DNA from: Mortierella alpina
Taxonomy: Eukaryota; Mortierellomycota; Mortierellomycetes; Mortierellales; Mortierellaceae
Direction: 5' to 3'
DNA: 64,000 nucleotides
Assembly: GCA_029449245.1 (NCBI GenBank)
Contig: JANATF010000020.1
Coordinates: forward strand, 62,001 to 126,000
How positions within the stretch are numbered: the first letter of the stretch is position 1; the number at the start of each line of letters is the position of its first letter. Positions 9,639-21,015 of this stretch are shown in pieces. Made by a program: the position numbers and the translations under genes. The notes beneath the pieces were generated by a model. It had not been told where the DNA came from and did not search any database. It worked only from the letters and a program-made list of their open reading frames with translations.

Positions 9639-11084
9639 CTACTCTGTTCGACCCGTCTTTCTAGCCTTGGATCCCTTGCTGGAGACAGCACTCGAAGCAG
9701 TGCTCAACATGGATGCAAAATACGAGGTCGAGGTGGGCGAGACGGGTGACACCTTGGGGGACATGGATGCTGCTGGCTTGCTCCGGTCTTTGCGAAAACT
9801 GCCTCCACGCGACCGCTTGTGCGGGTCCGCCTTGCCCTGCCCACACAGCATGTCGTCATCCTTGTAGCTGGAGTACCCTTGCGTGTTCTCTTCTTCCTCC
9901 TCTTCCTGCTCCTCTTCTCCTTCCTCCCTCCTCTGTCCCGCCTCTGCAGACTTATCACTCCGTTCCTGGCTATCCGCGTTCTTTGAGGTGTCGAGCTGCG
10001 CATACTGATTGTTGCTCAAAAGATTCATCGAGAGCCGCCGCATGGACCACAGTCCTCCCGTTCCTGAGGATCGTTTCTCGGCCCCAGCAGTCGATCCAGA
10101 TGCAGAATCATTGAATGTTGGAAGCGATGGCACATACGACTTGATGAGGGAGAAGGCAGAGCCACTGCTGCTGCTCTTGGATCTTGCGCGCTTCGAGACC
10201 AGGTCATTCTCATACGAGTCGTCAATAGGACCATAACCCTCCTCGAACGCGTCATCGTCATCCGTGTCTCGGTGGGTCTCAGAGACAGCAAAACTTTCGA
10301 CATTGGACAACGAGGCCGGTGACGGCAGCGAGGAGTCGCAAGACGCGTCTGAAGTTGATGAAGGTGATGACAGCTCTGGTTCAGGGTCCGATCCAGGGAC
10401 AACCTTGTACGATTGCGGCAAGATGCCGCCCAGAGTGGGGTCAAGAAGTGCCCAGCTCGTGCGTGGGCCGCGGACTCGGTTCTCTTTCAGTCCGTTCCTG
10501 CTGGTCACAGGCTCATCCTGGTAGCTGTCGCTGTCACAATCGCCCTCGCTGTCAGGGTCATCCAGCGCGCTGGCGTAATAAATGGACGAGGACCGACCAC
10601 GACTGCGGCTTCGGCCGAGTGATCCAGAGGAGGATGAGGACGATGACAGGGAGTAGTCGGATTTGGATTTGGATTTGGATCTGCTAGATTTAGGTCCTGT
10701 GGGAGGGAGCAGAGGCGTAAAGGCCCCCCTTGAACTTGAACTAGCCGAAATTGCAAAACTCCTCAGGGATCCAAACCACGATGGAACATTGGATTTTTCG
10801 GTATTGTTCATATCCGCCCTTGTTGCGCCACCTACTCTCGAGTGGCTCTTGCTGTGTGTTGCTGTGTGTGCGTTCGATGGCGTTGCACTGTCGTCCAGGT
10901 GCTGTGTAAAGTCGTCCTCAAACGATCCAGTGCTTTTCCCTGATAGCGCTGTGGCTGGGACTGTAGAATGAGAGCGGGAAGAGGTCTGAGAGATGGCAGT
11001 GTTCCCTCGCGTGTGCCTACGCTTGAGGTCACTTGGCCCGGTAGTCCAAAGGTTGGAGATGGTGAGCGTTGCTGAGGCGGACAT
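9639..11084 (-). CDS. hypothetical Ser-rich protein
   Basis: An intronless 481-aa frame whose first ATG is 11084-11082. No domain is recognised. Composition is dominated by Ser, Thr, Asp and Glu, with a basic (SK)n/SRS segment (about residues 140-175), an acidic EEEEQEEEEEEN tract near 395-410 and a basic tail ending KARKTGRTE. Scattered RRxS and RSRS motifs suggest phosphorylation. Such composition implies a largely disordered protein. The length of the open frame and its position between other genes support a real gene; function is unknown. Confidence 0.6.
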   Translation of the reverse strand: MSASATLTISNLWTTGPSDLKRRHTRGNTAISQTSSRSHSTVPATALSGKSTGSFEDDFTQHLDDSATPSNAHTATHSKSHSRVGGATRADMNNTEKSNVPSWFGSLRSFAISASSSSRGAFTPLLPPTGPKSSRSKSKSKSDYSLSSSSSSSGSLGRSRSRGRSSSIYYASALDDPDSEGDCDSDSYQDEPVTSRNGLKENRVRGPRTSWALLDPTLGGILPQSYKVVPGSDPEPELSSPSSTSDASCDSSLPSPASLSNVESFAVSETHRDTDDDDAFEEGYGPIDDSYENDLVSKRARSKSSSSGSAFSLIKSYVPSLPTFNDSASGSTAGAEKRSSGTGGLWSMRRLSMNLLSNNQYAQLDTSKNADSQERSDKSAEAGQRREEGEEEQEEEEEENTQGYSSYKDDDMLCGQGKADPHKRSRGGSFRKDRSKPAASMSPKVSPVSPTSTSYFASMLSTASSAVSSKGSKARKTGRTE

Positions 11085-12081
11085 TTTCTCGTTGGTTCCC
11101 AAAGGTAGAAGTCAAGATGAAGGGGAGGAGCAGGATGGACGGAATGAGAGAGCAACAGGTGAGGAGCAAGGTATGGGTGACAAGAAGGAAAATAGGAAAA
11201 AAAGGCAGGCAGGATGAAAGGAAAAGCGACTGAAAAAGGGCGAGGGGATGAGTGAAATGTATGCAAGTCGCGATATTCCAGGAGAGTCCAAACGGAACAG
11301 GCGATGGTGAACAGCGGCAATAGTGTGCTTGGAGCGAGCAGGGGGTGAGCGAGTGTTGTGAGTGAGACGACCAAAACGAGAAACTAAAGAAGCACAAGAA
11401 AGACCTGAGGAGTGGGAGGTGGGAGAGGGAGAAAGGGAGTTGAGCTTCTCGGTTTAGTCCACAGGGTGCAGTGCACCAGTGGACAAGGTCAACAGCGCCA
11501 GAGCAACACACATTCCAGACTCGCCAGTCGACAGTGTTTTCGCTGTCTAGATGTGTTAGGACGACAACAAGTGGAGCAGGGCAGGAGAGGAATTAATAAG
11601 GGCGGTGCCATCTTCTGATTATTGTTGTTTTTTTTTGACACTGTAGTGCTCTCACAAGCCCTGCCTCTTGGCCATTGCACTGCACGACAACACGGGTTCG
11701 GCAGTGAGGAACAAGGCAAAGAGGGAATTGCTGACCGCCACTGCCTCCTGCCTGCTTCCTGATAGCATGAACAAAGGTTGATTCCAAAGTGCATGATCCA
11801 TGCTGCAAATAGGGGCCAAAGCATAAGCAAAAACTGACGCCACGAGAGAGCTTTGACGAAAGAAAAAGTGTGCTCGTTCCCGCTTGCCGCTGCAGACACA
11901 GTGGCCGTATATGCACGGGAGACATACTGCACTGATTCCCGTAGGCAAAAATGTACATGTGCTACTGCACAGGCGCATACCTTGTCACATAAGATCCCAC
12001 GGATTGATAGTATACACGCCTCCCGAGTTGGGCGGCCATTCTTTAACGCTGAATATTCTTTTGCAGGAGTCAGGGCTGGAA
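11085..12081. other. intergenic, Ser-rich gene upstream / RPC9 3' flank
   Basis: About 1 kb. I see no coding unit, tRNA or repeat beyond short homopolymers (T-run near 11629-11637). ORFs here lack composition or motifs of a gene. Confidence 0.45.
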
Positions 12082-12793
12082 CTATGCGGCATCATCCACA
12101 GCCTCGTCGGCATCGTCGCCCATGTCCTCGTCATCGTCTCGAGGTGTGCATTCTGCAACAATCCTCAGCATATCGTTGCAATCCTCCAGCTTGAAACGTT
12201 CTTCAAACTCCTCAATCAACTAAAAACAAGATGAAAAATATAAGGGAACCATGGTTAGCCTTGCTAGAGAAGACCTCAAGCGTCCCTTTGGTCATCTAGA
12301 TTCGCAAAAGACAAGCAAGTCAGCCAAAACCTACAAGCAAAAGCTCCACAGGGGACTTTGGCCGGAGATTCAGAATCTGTAGCACTTCGACCTTCATGAG
12401 TTCGTATTTTCCAAGAGCCTCTTTCAGCGCTGCGATCTGCTCTGGTGCTTGTGTTGAGCATGGTGTGTTGGAGAGGTACTTTTGAACCTATGAAAAACAC
12501 CGACGTCGTATCCAAAAGTGAAGTAGGGAAGGCGAACGGAGGTTAGCAAGTGCCGTGGTTTATCACGCATATGCGCGACCTTACTCTCTTTCAAACTCAT
12601 GAGCATAATGGAGCTGCTTTGCAGAGAGAGAGTGCCTGGTGCGTTTTACCTCAAATTCCACGGTGCGCAGGTTCTCTGCAACCTCGCGAGTTCCTGCAAC
12701 CTCGTTCGCCTGGCGTTGAGCCTTCTGGTCGTTGAGCAGCGTCATGACCTCGTAATTGCTGAGCATGGCAGCGTCCGCTTTGAGAATCTCCAT
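12082..12793 (-). CDS. RPC17: RNA polymerase III subunit RPC9 (Rpc17/CGRP-RCP)
   Basis: Three exons, 12793-12650, 12487-12335 and 12219-12082, all joined in phase 0, give 144 aa. Exon 1 carries MEILKADAAMLSNYEVMTLL, the N-terminal motif of Rpc9/Rpc17. The exon 1/2 junction rebuilds TVEFEVQKYLSNTPC. Exon 2 contains LGKYELMKVEVLQILNLRPKSPVEL, the HRDC-like part. Exon 3 contains EEFEERFKLEDCNDML and an acidic tail. The protein pairs with the Rpc25 subunit in the polymerase III stalk, which takes part in initiation of tRNA and 5S rRNA transcription. The length fits the family. Confidence 0.88.
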
Positions 12794-13064
12794 GGTTGTT
12801 GTTTACTGTGATATAGAAGGGCGAGGGTTGCTGATAGAATCCTGTTTTCTGTAGTGCTAGGTGAGGTGATGGCTATAGGGTCCAGAGTTCAAAGTCCTGG
12901 GCTTGATGGACACGCGTGAGCTTGGAAAGGATGCGACGATTGAAGGATGGGGCGATGGTTGAAAGCGTAGTTGCCACCATTTTTTATGTGGTTTGTTTAT
13001 GGGTGGCTTATTGACCACCATCGATCTGGAGGATCGAAAAGTAATATGTACAGAAAAAGGCTTC

Positions 13065-14793
13065 TTAAAGATCCTTCCAGGCAGCCAGGAGGACGTCGGT
13101 TTGCTTGGGCTCGCGAACAGCGATGCGGACAAACGTGGGACGTTCGTAGCCGGGCTTACCGCTACGAACAGGGACACCAGCCTGCTTTGCAAGAGCGACC
13201 GCCTTCTCTGCAGTCTCGACATTCTTGAGATCTGCCCAGACCCAGCTGAGGTATGACTTTCCAAAGTACTCCCAAGGCCGTCCGTTGGCGAGAGCCTGGA
13301 GACGCTCGATCAACTGAGCGCGGTAGATGGGGGTTACGCGCCAAGTCTCCTCCAAATACTCGGTGTCGCGCACAACCTCGTCCAAGAAGGCCAAGGCAGG
13401 ACTGTTGACACTCCAAGGAACCTGAATGCGCTTAAGCTCCACACAGTGGGCCACAGTGGGGCACACAATCGATCCCAAACGCAATCCAGTGCACGACCAG
13501 ATCTTTGTCCAAGAGTGGATGACATAGATCGAGATGTTGCGCTCCTTGAAGGTCTTTTCCAGGAACTCAGTCTGGGCAGTCATAGAGTCCTCGCGGAAAT
13601 TAGGTCCAACCCAGATCTGCATGGATTCGTCTATATGAAAGCAGCGAAAAAAAATTGGATGAGCTACTGATGGCGTAGGCTAGAAGGTGACAGAGTCCTG
13701 ACGACGATAGTAGGACACAAGGAGACTTACCGATGACAACCACGCCGTTATCCTGGACATTGTTCAAAATCCACTCCTTCAGTTCCTCGATAGACTTGTA
13801 GTCGCCCGTGGGGTTGCATGGATTAACAATGCATACGACGTTGGCCTTGTCCACACCCTGAGGGGAAAGAATGTCTCGACCGTTGGTCTCGGCCGATCGC
13901 TGATACTCCTTGTACTGTTTGTGATAAGGAATGAAAAAAAAGGTGAGCAGATCGGACAGAAGACATCCTGAGCTTATAAAATTGAGTTTTCTCTTCCGAC
14001 CAACAAAAGAAGCGCTCAATTTTAGATCTTGGAGAACACGAGGGTAGCGCAACATGAGGAGTAATGCAGAATGTCGTGCTGGACTGCTCTGGCAGGTGGG
14101 AGACATCGATCTCATTTTTTGTGGGGCACAGATCAGGCAGCCAAGCTCCGCCGACTTCCACATGGTGTGGAAGAGAGATGAAGATATGAAGGGGCAAGTG
14201 TCTCCAATGGTGCATGCCATCACAGCCTTCAAGATCCGCACGTGCTTCCCCACGCCTACCATGCCCATCTCCACAATCCTGCATCTTCTTCTGCTTCTGT
14301 TTGACATATCAGGCGCTTACCTGGACATCCCAAGGGCCAGCCTTCCAAGATCCCTGTGGTGCAGATCGGATGACCAGATCAATCAGCTCCGAGGCTCCGT
14401 TGCCCAACAACAAACGCTCGCTGTTGGCCTGCCAGTGCTTGGGCCAGATCCATGAAGCCAAGGAGGACTTTGCGGGCTCCTGGTTGGCAGGAGGGTAGTG
14501 ATGGCACGTTGCGACCTATTTCATGAGAAGTTGGTCGTGAATCAGTACACTAGGACAGACACCGCTACGGACGAGACTCTGCGCTGCGAGACCAGAGGCT
14601 CAACAGCAGTGATTAAAAGCGGTGGACGTACAGCATCGCGGGCAGCCTGGATGGCTTTGACGGGAGTTCCGAGGCAGTTGGTGGTGACGGAGAAGTCCTC
14701 GACAAAGTTGTTGAGGAACTTCCAGTCCTGTCCTCCGTGGAACTGCTGGGTCGTGGTGTCCCAGACGGTGGTGTTGGCGTCGGCGGCGGTCAT
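13065..14793 (-). CDS. PLP-dependent aminotransferase, class I/II (fold type I)
   Basis: Four exons, 14793-14632, 14515-14321, 13914-13731 and 13630-13065, encode 368 aa. Motifs in order: GNGASELIDLVIR (PLP phosphate region); NPCNPTGDY with the conserved NPxNPTG (residues 150-156); DESMQIW (181-187), the Asp that pairs with the cofactor ring nitrogen; and HSWTKIWSCTGLRLGS, with Lys223 as the expected Schiff-base lysine. The C-terminus keeps RPTFVRIAV. The overall layout is like histidinol-phosphate/aspartate aminotransferases, but I cannot assign a substrate. Intron 2 (14320-13915) is unusually long for the window at 406 nt and holds fortuitous open frames. The gene shares a promoter region with SNX41. 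Confidence 0.85.
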
Positions 14794-15040
14794 GGCTCTG
14801 AGGGTGGATGGAGGGTTGAGATGACGGGTTGAGATGGAGAAGGGGCGAGAGGGGAGCGAGGCAGGAGGAGGTGGGGTGAGGACGGATGAAGAAGGATGAG
14901 GATGGGAATCGGCTCTCTCTTTTTGTAAGAGATCTTTGTTGGGGTTGACAAGTCGAGTCTCTCTTTTTTTTTGGCTGTTGGCCAGCCACCTACAAGCTCT
15001 CGCAGGTCGACGTGCCACATGAAAATGGGAAGACGGACGC

Positions 15041-15080
15041 GCCCTGCTCGCCCTGCTCGCCCTGCTCGCCCTGCTCGCCC
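15041..15080 (+). repeat. GCCCTGCTC minisatellite
   Basis: Four perfect head-to-tail copies of GCCCTGCTC followed by a partial GCCC, inside the aminotransferase/SNX41 divergent promoter. Confidence 0.92.
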
Positions 15081-15170
15081 AGAGCCTGCCTCTTGCCCCC
15101 CACAGGGCCATCTGCACTCCTCAGGAGCCACCTGTTGTCCCAGGGCACAGTGCACGTCGGATAGTCCGTG

Positions 15171-15191
15171 GTGTGTGTGTGTGTGTGTGTG
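15171..15191 (+). repeat. (GT)n microsatellite
   Basis: About ten GT dinucleotides in the aminotransferase/SNX41 intergenic region. Purine-pyrimidine alternation of this kind can favour Z-DNA, but no role is shown. Confidence 0.9.
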
Positions 15192-15428
15192 CGAGAACAA
15201 GCATAGTTGCGAGAAAGATGCGTTTACAGCCCGTGTGCAGGAGTGCATCGGTCAGGAAGAGAGGGCAGTCCAACACGGTCCGTCGTCTCGTCTCCTGACC
15301 ACTATCTGCAGCCTGGAGTACGCCCACACACCATCGACCAAAGCCTCGCTTTTTTCCTCCTGTCCTCTCTCGTCCTGCTTGTCGTCCCGTCGTCTCCTCC
15401 CACCTTGCGCCTGCAACCACAACAGACC

Positions 15429-17909
15429 ATGTCCTCCTCCGACAGCGAGCATCCCCAGGACTCGTCCAGGCCACACACCCCGCCTGCACTCGAGCCCTAC
15501 ACCGCCTTCACCACCATCCCGCGCGCAGCCCCTGGCACCACCTGCTGTGGCATCAACTCGCTGCTGCATCAGCCCCACCAGTCGCTCCTCGTCACCTCCG
15601 CCTCCAAGGTCGCCGATGGACTCACCGCAAGCGCATTCGTCTCCTACACCATCAAGATTGGGGTAACCGCCTGTCCAGTTCCATGCGTCCTGTCTCTGCA
15701 GGACTGCACGCGCAAGGGCATCTATTCACGTTCACAACGACTGACCTTCTTCCTGGTTGCGCATGACGCATACTTACTCAACTTCACAGGACAATGAGGT
15801 CAAGAGGCGCTATTCGGAATTCGAGTCGCTGCGAAAGGTGCTCTGCAGGATTTACCCAACGCTGATTGTGCCGCCCATCCCCGAGAAGCATACCATTTGT
15901 AAGCCGCCACGCGTTTGACTTTTGCCAAGAGCTGACGCTTCACCGTAGATATGTCCAGGACAGACGCAACCACAGACGCAACGATATCGTATTTGATCCT
16001 TAACCGCCGTGCGCCTTCCTTACTAGCCAACTATGCCAACATTCAGAACAAGAGCAAAGAGGATGCAGCCATGGTCGAGAAGCGAAAGCGCATGCTTCAA
16101 AAGTTCCTGAACCGACTTGCCAAGCATGAGATCCTCTCGTATGAGCACGTCTTTCACCGGTTTTTAGAGACTGGAGTCTCTTGGGTAAGTTCTTGTCCGA
16201 GCGCAGGCTAGCAGCGCTAATGAGCTTTCAGAAGCTTGGTGCGCTTCAATCCGATCCCCCAAACTATTGGATGCTTCACGTCGTTATATGTTTATTGGTC
16301 TAATGATATCGTGCCGAATCCTGCTAGTCCGAGTTGACACACTGTCCACCGATTTCGACACTCCCAAAGAACCCACTCAACGCCACATTGACAGCCAGCT
16401 CCTCGTCAGCGTCGCTCTCGCGTTCGCCGTCAGTGCCGGCATCGCCATCAGCCACTACCCAGTCATCGCCAGGACCAGCTGCTCCTGGCCCCATGCCGAA
16501 TCCTTCGATTCTGCATCAGCCCGACCCCAGGTTCATTGACAGTGAGGTCTTTACACAAAAGTTTGCCAATCAACTCTCGGGAAGCATGGACCGCAGCCAA
16601 AAGAAGGTCGTTCGCAAACTCGGAGGTACTCCACCTTTTTTGAGCCATGAATATTTCCTCTGGAGGGTCGCTTGATAACAGTACTGATGCATTCTATCGC
16701 TACTGCGTATAGAAATCGCAAACGACAACTCGGAATTGGGTGCGACCCTGAACGGATTCAGCTTAAGCGAATCAGAGTGTGTGCCGCTAGCAAACGCCAT
16801 TGAAAAGATTGGTCAAGCCGTCGACTCGAGCTTCATAGCGACAACAGCTTTGGTAAGGACTTGCAACTTGTTGGTATTGTCGCCCAGTCAGCTTTCAAGC
16901 TTTTTATCTAAATTACCGTACTCGAAATGGCATAGATGCAAGCACTGGAGGTGAACGTGAACGAACCGATGCAGGAATACGTGCAGTATGCCAGCATTAT
17001 CAAATCGATTTTGAAATTCAGACACCAAAAGCACATCCAGTCTGAAAGCACTGCCGACCAGCTAGAGTCCAAGAGGAACTCGCTTGAAAATCTCGAGAGG
17101 ATGGAAACGGAGGCAAAGAGGATCGAAGATGCACTGAAACGCGAGCGTTCTGGAACCGCAGGGTCGACTCCAAGCACCCCCACCACCCCCACCACCACCA
17201 CCAACGCAGCACGAAGCGACTCGGCCACGCAAGAGACAACCTCGCATGTGGATGATGACCATTCGATCACGGAAGAAGGCACATTCACCAATGAGCCAGA
17301 GTCCCTGCCCTCATCTACAGATGATGCGGATCATGCAGATAGCCCCAACCCCTATGGCCGGAGCAGTTCGAACGACGGCACCGCGGAGCAACCGGCCAAC
17401 CCATATGCCCAGCTGCCTCCTGCGCATGGCAACAACCCTTACGCGCATTCACACGCACCCGTTTCGACCTCTGCAAAACGTCGCAGCACACGCCTGAACG
17501 TGTTCAGTGCCCTCAGCCACACTATCCATGGCATTATTGACGTGGATCCTGAAGCGACCCGCCGCAACAACATTGGCAAGACTCGAGATGCCATTGTGCA
17601 GCTGGAGGAGCAGTTGGAAACGACGAATGCGGACTTGGAAAAGATATCCAGAGCCGTTCAGAGCGATCTCGATCGGTTCCAGCGCCAAAAGATTCGAGAT
17701 CTTCGCAATATCCTTCTCGCGTACGCAAAGGCGCACCAGAAATGGTGTCAGAAGGTATGGTCTCATCCACGACTTTTGCGCTTTGCTGTTATCGTTGTTA
17801 TTGTTGTGGACCAAAGGAATGACCCATTGTCTTGACACTTTTTTTTTTTGAATAGAACTTGGGATCATGGCAAGAGGCGAAGGATAATGTAGAGGAGATA
17901 ACAGTGTAG
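15429..17909 (+). CDS. SNX41: sorting nexin SNX41/ATG20 (PX-BAR protein)
   Basis: Seven exons, 15429-15662, 15790-15898, 16027-16184, 16328-16625, 16713-16852, 16936-17754 and 17856-17909, give 603 aa. The PX domain contains the PI3P-binding signature [13 protein letters not shown] (Arg84/Arg85 region) and PPIPEKHTI. The family block [15 protein letters not shown], then [15 protein letters not shown], then LPKNPL follows, and then [17 protein letters not shown] and a long BAR-like helical region ([27 protein letters not shown]). A Thr/Asn/Pro-rich linker interrupts the helices near residues 390-480. Snx41/Atg20 partners Snx4/Atg24 in endosome recycling and selective autophagy. An acceptor at 15948 could extend exon 3 by 26 codons in frame; I prefer 16026 because [13 protein letters not shown] matches the family. 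Confidence 0.88.
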
Positions 17910-18009
17910 ACATTGAAACGGGGGAAGTATTGGCAGACTCAAGAGTAAACATTGACAACCCGACATCCGTTTTGTTTTCCATTGCTTTCTTTGCAGTTGT
18001 TTTTCTTTT

Positions 18010-18015
18010 TTTATT
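18010..18015 (-). terminator. polyadenylation signal AATAAA of BTB gene
   Basis: AATAAA on the minus strand about 21 nt past the BTB-protein stop codon. The 3' ends of SNX41 and this gene converge within about 125 bp, so their transcripts may overlap. Confidence 0.45.
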
Positions 18016-18035
18016 TATCAAAAATGGATGCGGAT

Positions 18036-19694
18036 CTAAATGGCTACAAGGTCGGTCATATCCTCTGTCAAGTACTTCCTGCATGCGTTGTATTCCTTGT
18101 CTGAGCTCCAGCCTTCTGCTTTGACAATGGTCATCACCAGCTGGCCAGCCTTGCACCCCATACGAACCAGAGTCCTTCCCAAAAATAAGCGCAGAGCCCT
18201 ACCCGGTGGCGTAATTTTGGCGGATGAAAGAGCCAGTTTCCGGATGATGGGCTCAAGCTCCTCCTGACCCTTGTAGGACTGGCCGTCCAAGTGGAAATAG
18301 ATGTTGGGCGAGAGCTGGACAACATTGGCGGCCATGGTCAACAGTTTCAGTCCGAGCTGTTTACAGACCTTGTTCAGACAGGCCAAGTCCTGATCCCGAT
18401 AGACAAACAAGTGCTGGTCTCCCAACATGGACGAGTTCACAGATCCGGGCCAGATGGCAAAGAGCTCAATGCTCGACAGCTCGATCAATAATGCCAAGGG
18501 CTCAATATCGGCTGTAGGTTTGTATAATAGATCCTGGAGTTCGGAGGATTGGACGAGGGCGCGGTTCTGCTGCATAATTCTTTCCTTGGTCTCGAGGATA
18601 GATCCGTCGACCATATGGGCGTCCTGAGCCTGAGAATGTTTTTGGGTCTGTAGCAATGCGGCCGTGGTGGTGGTTGCTCCATTGCTATTACTGCTGAAGC
18701 CATCGTCCAAAAAGGCGCCTGTTGCAGAGACGCGACTACTGGAGGGTTCCTTGACAAACTCGCGCCAACCCTTGACGAGGACATATTTAACCTTGATGTT
18801 GTTGAGGATCATGGTGACCTCTGGCTTGATGCGCTCCTCTGGCCGTGTGGGGAACCCACTATAGATATAATCGGTCCCAAGCGACAGTTTTGAGACAAGA
18901 TTGTTGAGTTTAAAGTAGCGAGCCTCTATGAGCAGATTGTTGCGGTGGACCTTGTCCCGGATCTGGATCTCGTATCCCTGCAGATGGCTGAGGATGTCCC
19001 TGAACAGTTCGGGGTTCCGGCAAAAGAAAGTTGGAGTCAAATTCCGGTCTGCATAGGGTTCCAAAACGCCAAAAAAGTTGGGCTTGTCGTTGAGGATGGT
19101 ATCGCGCGAGACCTTGAAGATGGTCCCGCTTACGTTTATGTACCTACGACATCAAAAGAAAGGCGAGATGTTAAGCGCAAGGGTCTAGGACATTTTGTTT
19201 TTTTTTGGTGAAGAGAAAAAACGACTGAGAGTTAGGATGCATACATGGTCCGGCGCAGGTTTTCAATGAGGCGCTTCAGCTTGTAAAAGTGCGCGTCCAT
19301 GACCAGGTTCTCGAGATGCACTTCGTCCCTTGCACAGACAAAGTAGCCCTGCATGTGCTTGACGACATCTCGAAACACGTCTGGATTGCGGTTGATATAC
19401 ATCATCCTCGTCGAGTATTCTTCGCGATTCGGGTTCAAAAAGACTGTAGACGTCCAAGGTAGGGAGGGGTGTTAGTTGTTAAGCCATGGTATGGCTGATA
19501 TTCCACACGGGGCACTTGCAAGCGAGAGGCATCGTAAGAGAGACGAACTTGCCATCGGAGAAAAAGTTGGGAGCATCATACTGAAGGGCGGATAAGGTCA
19601 CTGGAAAGTTCTCTCCCGAGACGACGATGGTGTAGAAAGATCGGGGATCCGAGGTGGTGAGGGGCGGCAAGGGCTTCGGCGCTGGCATAGCCAT
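18036..19694 (-). CDS. tandem BTB/POZ (KCTD/T1-type) domain protein
   Basis: Three exons, 19694-19553, 19443-19245 and 19143-18036, give 482 aa. Two consecutive BTB repeats are visible. The first has FYTIVVSGENFPVTLSAL, then YINRNPDVFRDVVKHMQGY. The second has YINVSGTIFKVSRDTIL, then CRNPELFRDILSHLQGY. In each, a strand is followed by the NPExFRDIL helix and an FKLNNLV-type end, as in KCTD-like T1 domains. The remaining 260 residues have no recognised domain. The first intron uses a GC donor (GCAAGTT at 19552-19546) with a normal AG acceptor; only this join rebuilds the APNFFSD-VFLNPNREEY core. Such domains tetramerise or recruit cullin-3 ligases; the role here is unknown. Confidence 0.82.
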
Positions 19695-21015
19695 TGTGGA
19701 CGCGTTCTCAGAGGTGGAGGCAGGGTGTCTGGTTTTTGGCTCCGACGCCTCGGCGACTTTTTCTAGTGTCTTTTGTGCAGGCTGGCTGCTGGTCTTGTTC
19801 CTTTGCGAGCCTGTGACTCTGTGTCAGTGTGTTGGCCAATGAACCCTTGCGGCTGCAGCAGCAAAAGAAAGTTATGGACGAGCGGGTGGATGGCAGAACA
19901 AGAGGGGAGATGCAACGGTTGATGAGACAAGGCAGTGAAGCAATGGGGACAGTGAGAACATCGCTGACAAAGTGGAAGGCGCGATTTTTTTTATTCTTTC
20001 ATGGGTGGCTTTGCTGTCTAGAGGTTTTGTCACGCATAGGCCATCGGCCCACCACACTGAAAAAGCGCTTTTGCTCAACGACTGTTCAACTGCACAACGT
20101 ATTGCACTTGGCCTGTAAACCCTGTTGTTTCTGCTGCTGCTCAGGCGGGTGAGACTACAGTACCGCATAAGGAGAGGCAGAACACTCGAGAGACATAGCC
20201 GTGAAGCGAGGAAGCCAGCTGCGTACGAGTGCTGGAACGAGCTCATGTGCGTTCTGAACTTCTGTGTCACTGTTATTCCATCAGAGTTCACGGTCCAAAC
20301 CTTTTTTCTCTCTCCATGGCCATGCTCTAACGGCACGCCTCCGCATCGCGGTCGCACATTGCTCTGATGCTCTCTGCGTAAGATGGTGCCAGACTGGAGC
20401 AAACAAACGATCCTCAGTGGATCTGCTGATCGCATCCCACAGCACTACAACCGAGGTTGTTGCTCTCAGGTACTTTTGTGAGGAAGTAGTTTGCCTAGGC
20501 TTTGAATGTATATGCGACGCGTTCTCTGTGGCTGTAGTCAGTGGTGAGACCGAGTCAAGAGTCAAGGAAGGCAGGCAGGATAGATGGCAGGCAGGCAGGC
20601 AGGCATGAAGGAAGGAAGAAAGGAAGGAAGGAAGGAAGGAAAGCACTAGGGACTGGAGGTGCGAGAGGACAGGACCGCACGGCACGAGTATGAGAAGCGA
20701 GGTATGTCTGACGATGGATATGCACCCCACTGAGTGCACTGCAGCCCCTTCATATCTGAGTCTCGACGAATACTCCCACCCATCTTTTTTTATAGCTCTT
20801 TTTATTCTCTTTTCTTTTTTCTTTTTTCTTTCTGTCGTTCTTTTCTTTCTTCACACCATTCGCCATTGCCCGCTTCTCCATCACTCATTCTCCATTCCTC
20901 CCCGGTGTACAGCCTACTCTCCGACAGGCAAGCTGGAGCAACGCTCTTTCCCACCGTCCGTCTGCACTCAGCACTCCTCCACTGCTGCACCTGCACTGTC
21001 TTCACTCTCACAGCC
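19695..21015. promoter_or_regulatory. divergent intergenic region, BTB protein / Zn2Cys6 factor
   Basis: About 1.3 kb. It contains the (GGCA)/(GGAA) repeat at 20582-20641 and a T/C-rich leader ahead of the Zn2Cys6 gene (20785-21000). No further gene is supported. Confidence 0.45.
20582..20641 (+). repeat. GGCA then GGAA purine-rich tetranucleotide repeats
   Basis: A block of GGCA units passes directly into imperfect GGAA units. Both are tandem tetranucleotides in the intergenic region between the BTB and Zn2Cys6 genes. Confidence 0.85.

Larger units (their letters stand above)
14794..15428. promoter_or_regulatory. divergent promoter region, aminotransferase / SNX41
   Basis: About 635 bp between opposed start codons. 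It holds a 9-bp minisatellite (15041-15080) and a (GT)n run (15171-15191). Pyrimidine-rich sequence precedes the SNX41 ATG. No individual factor site is claimed. Confidence 0.45.

Noticed and set aside
13600-14307. 235-codon minus-strand ORF
   Set aside because: Runs from aminotransferase intron 2 through exon 3 into intron 3; only the middle part is coding.
20734-21015. upstream in-frame extension of the Zn2Cys6 gene
   Set aside because: The sequence is T/C-rich leader (Phe/Ser/Leu runs). The ATG at 21016 starts typical sequence.
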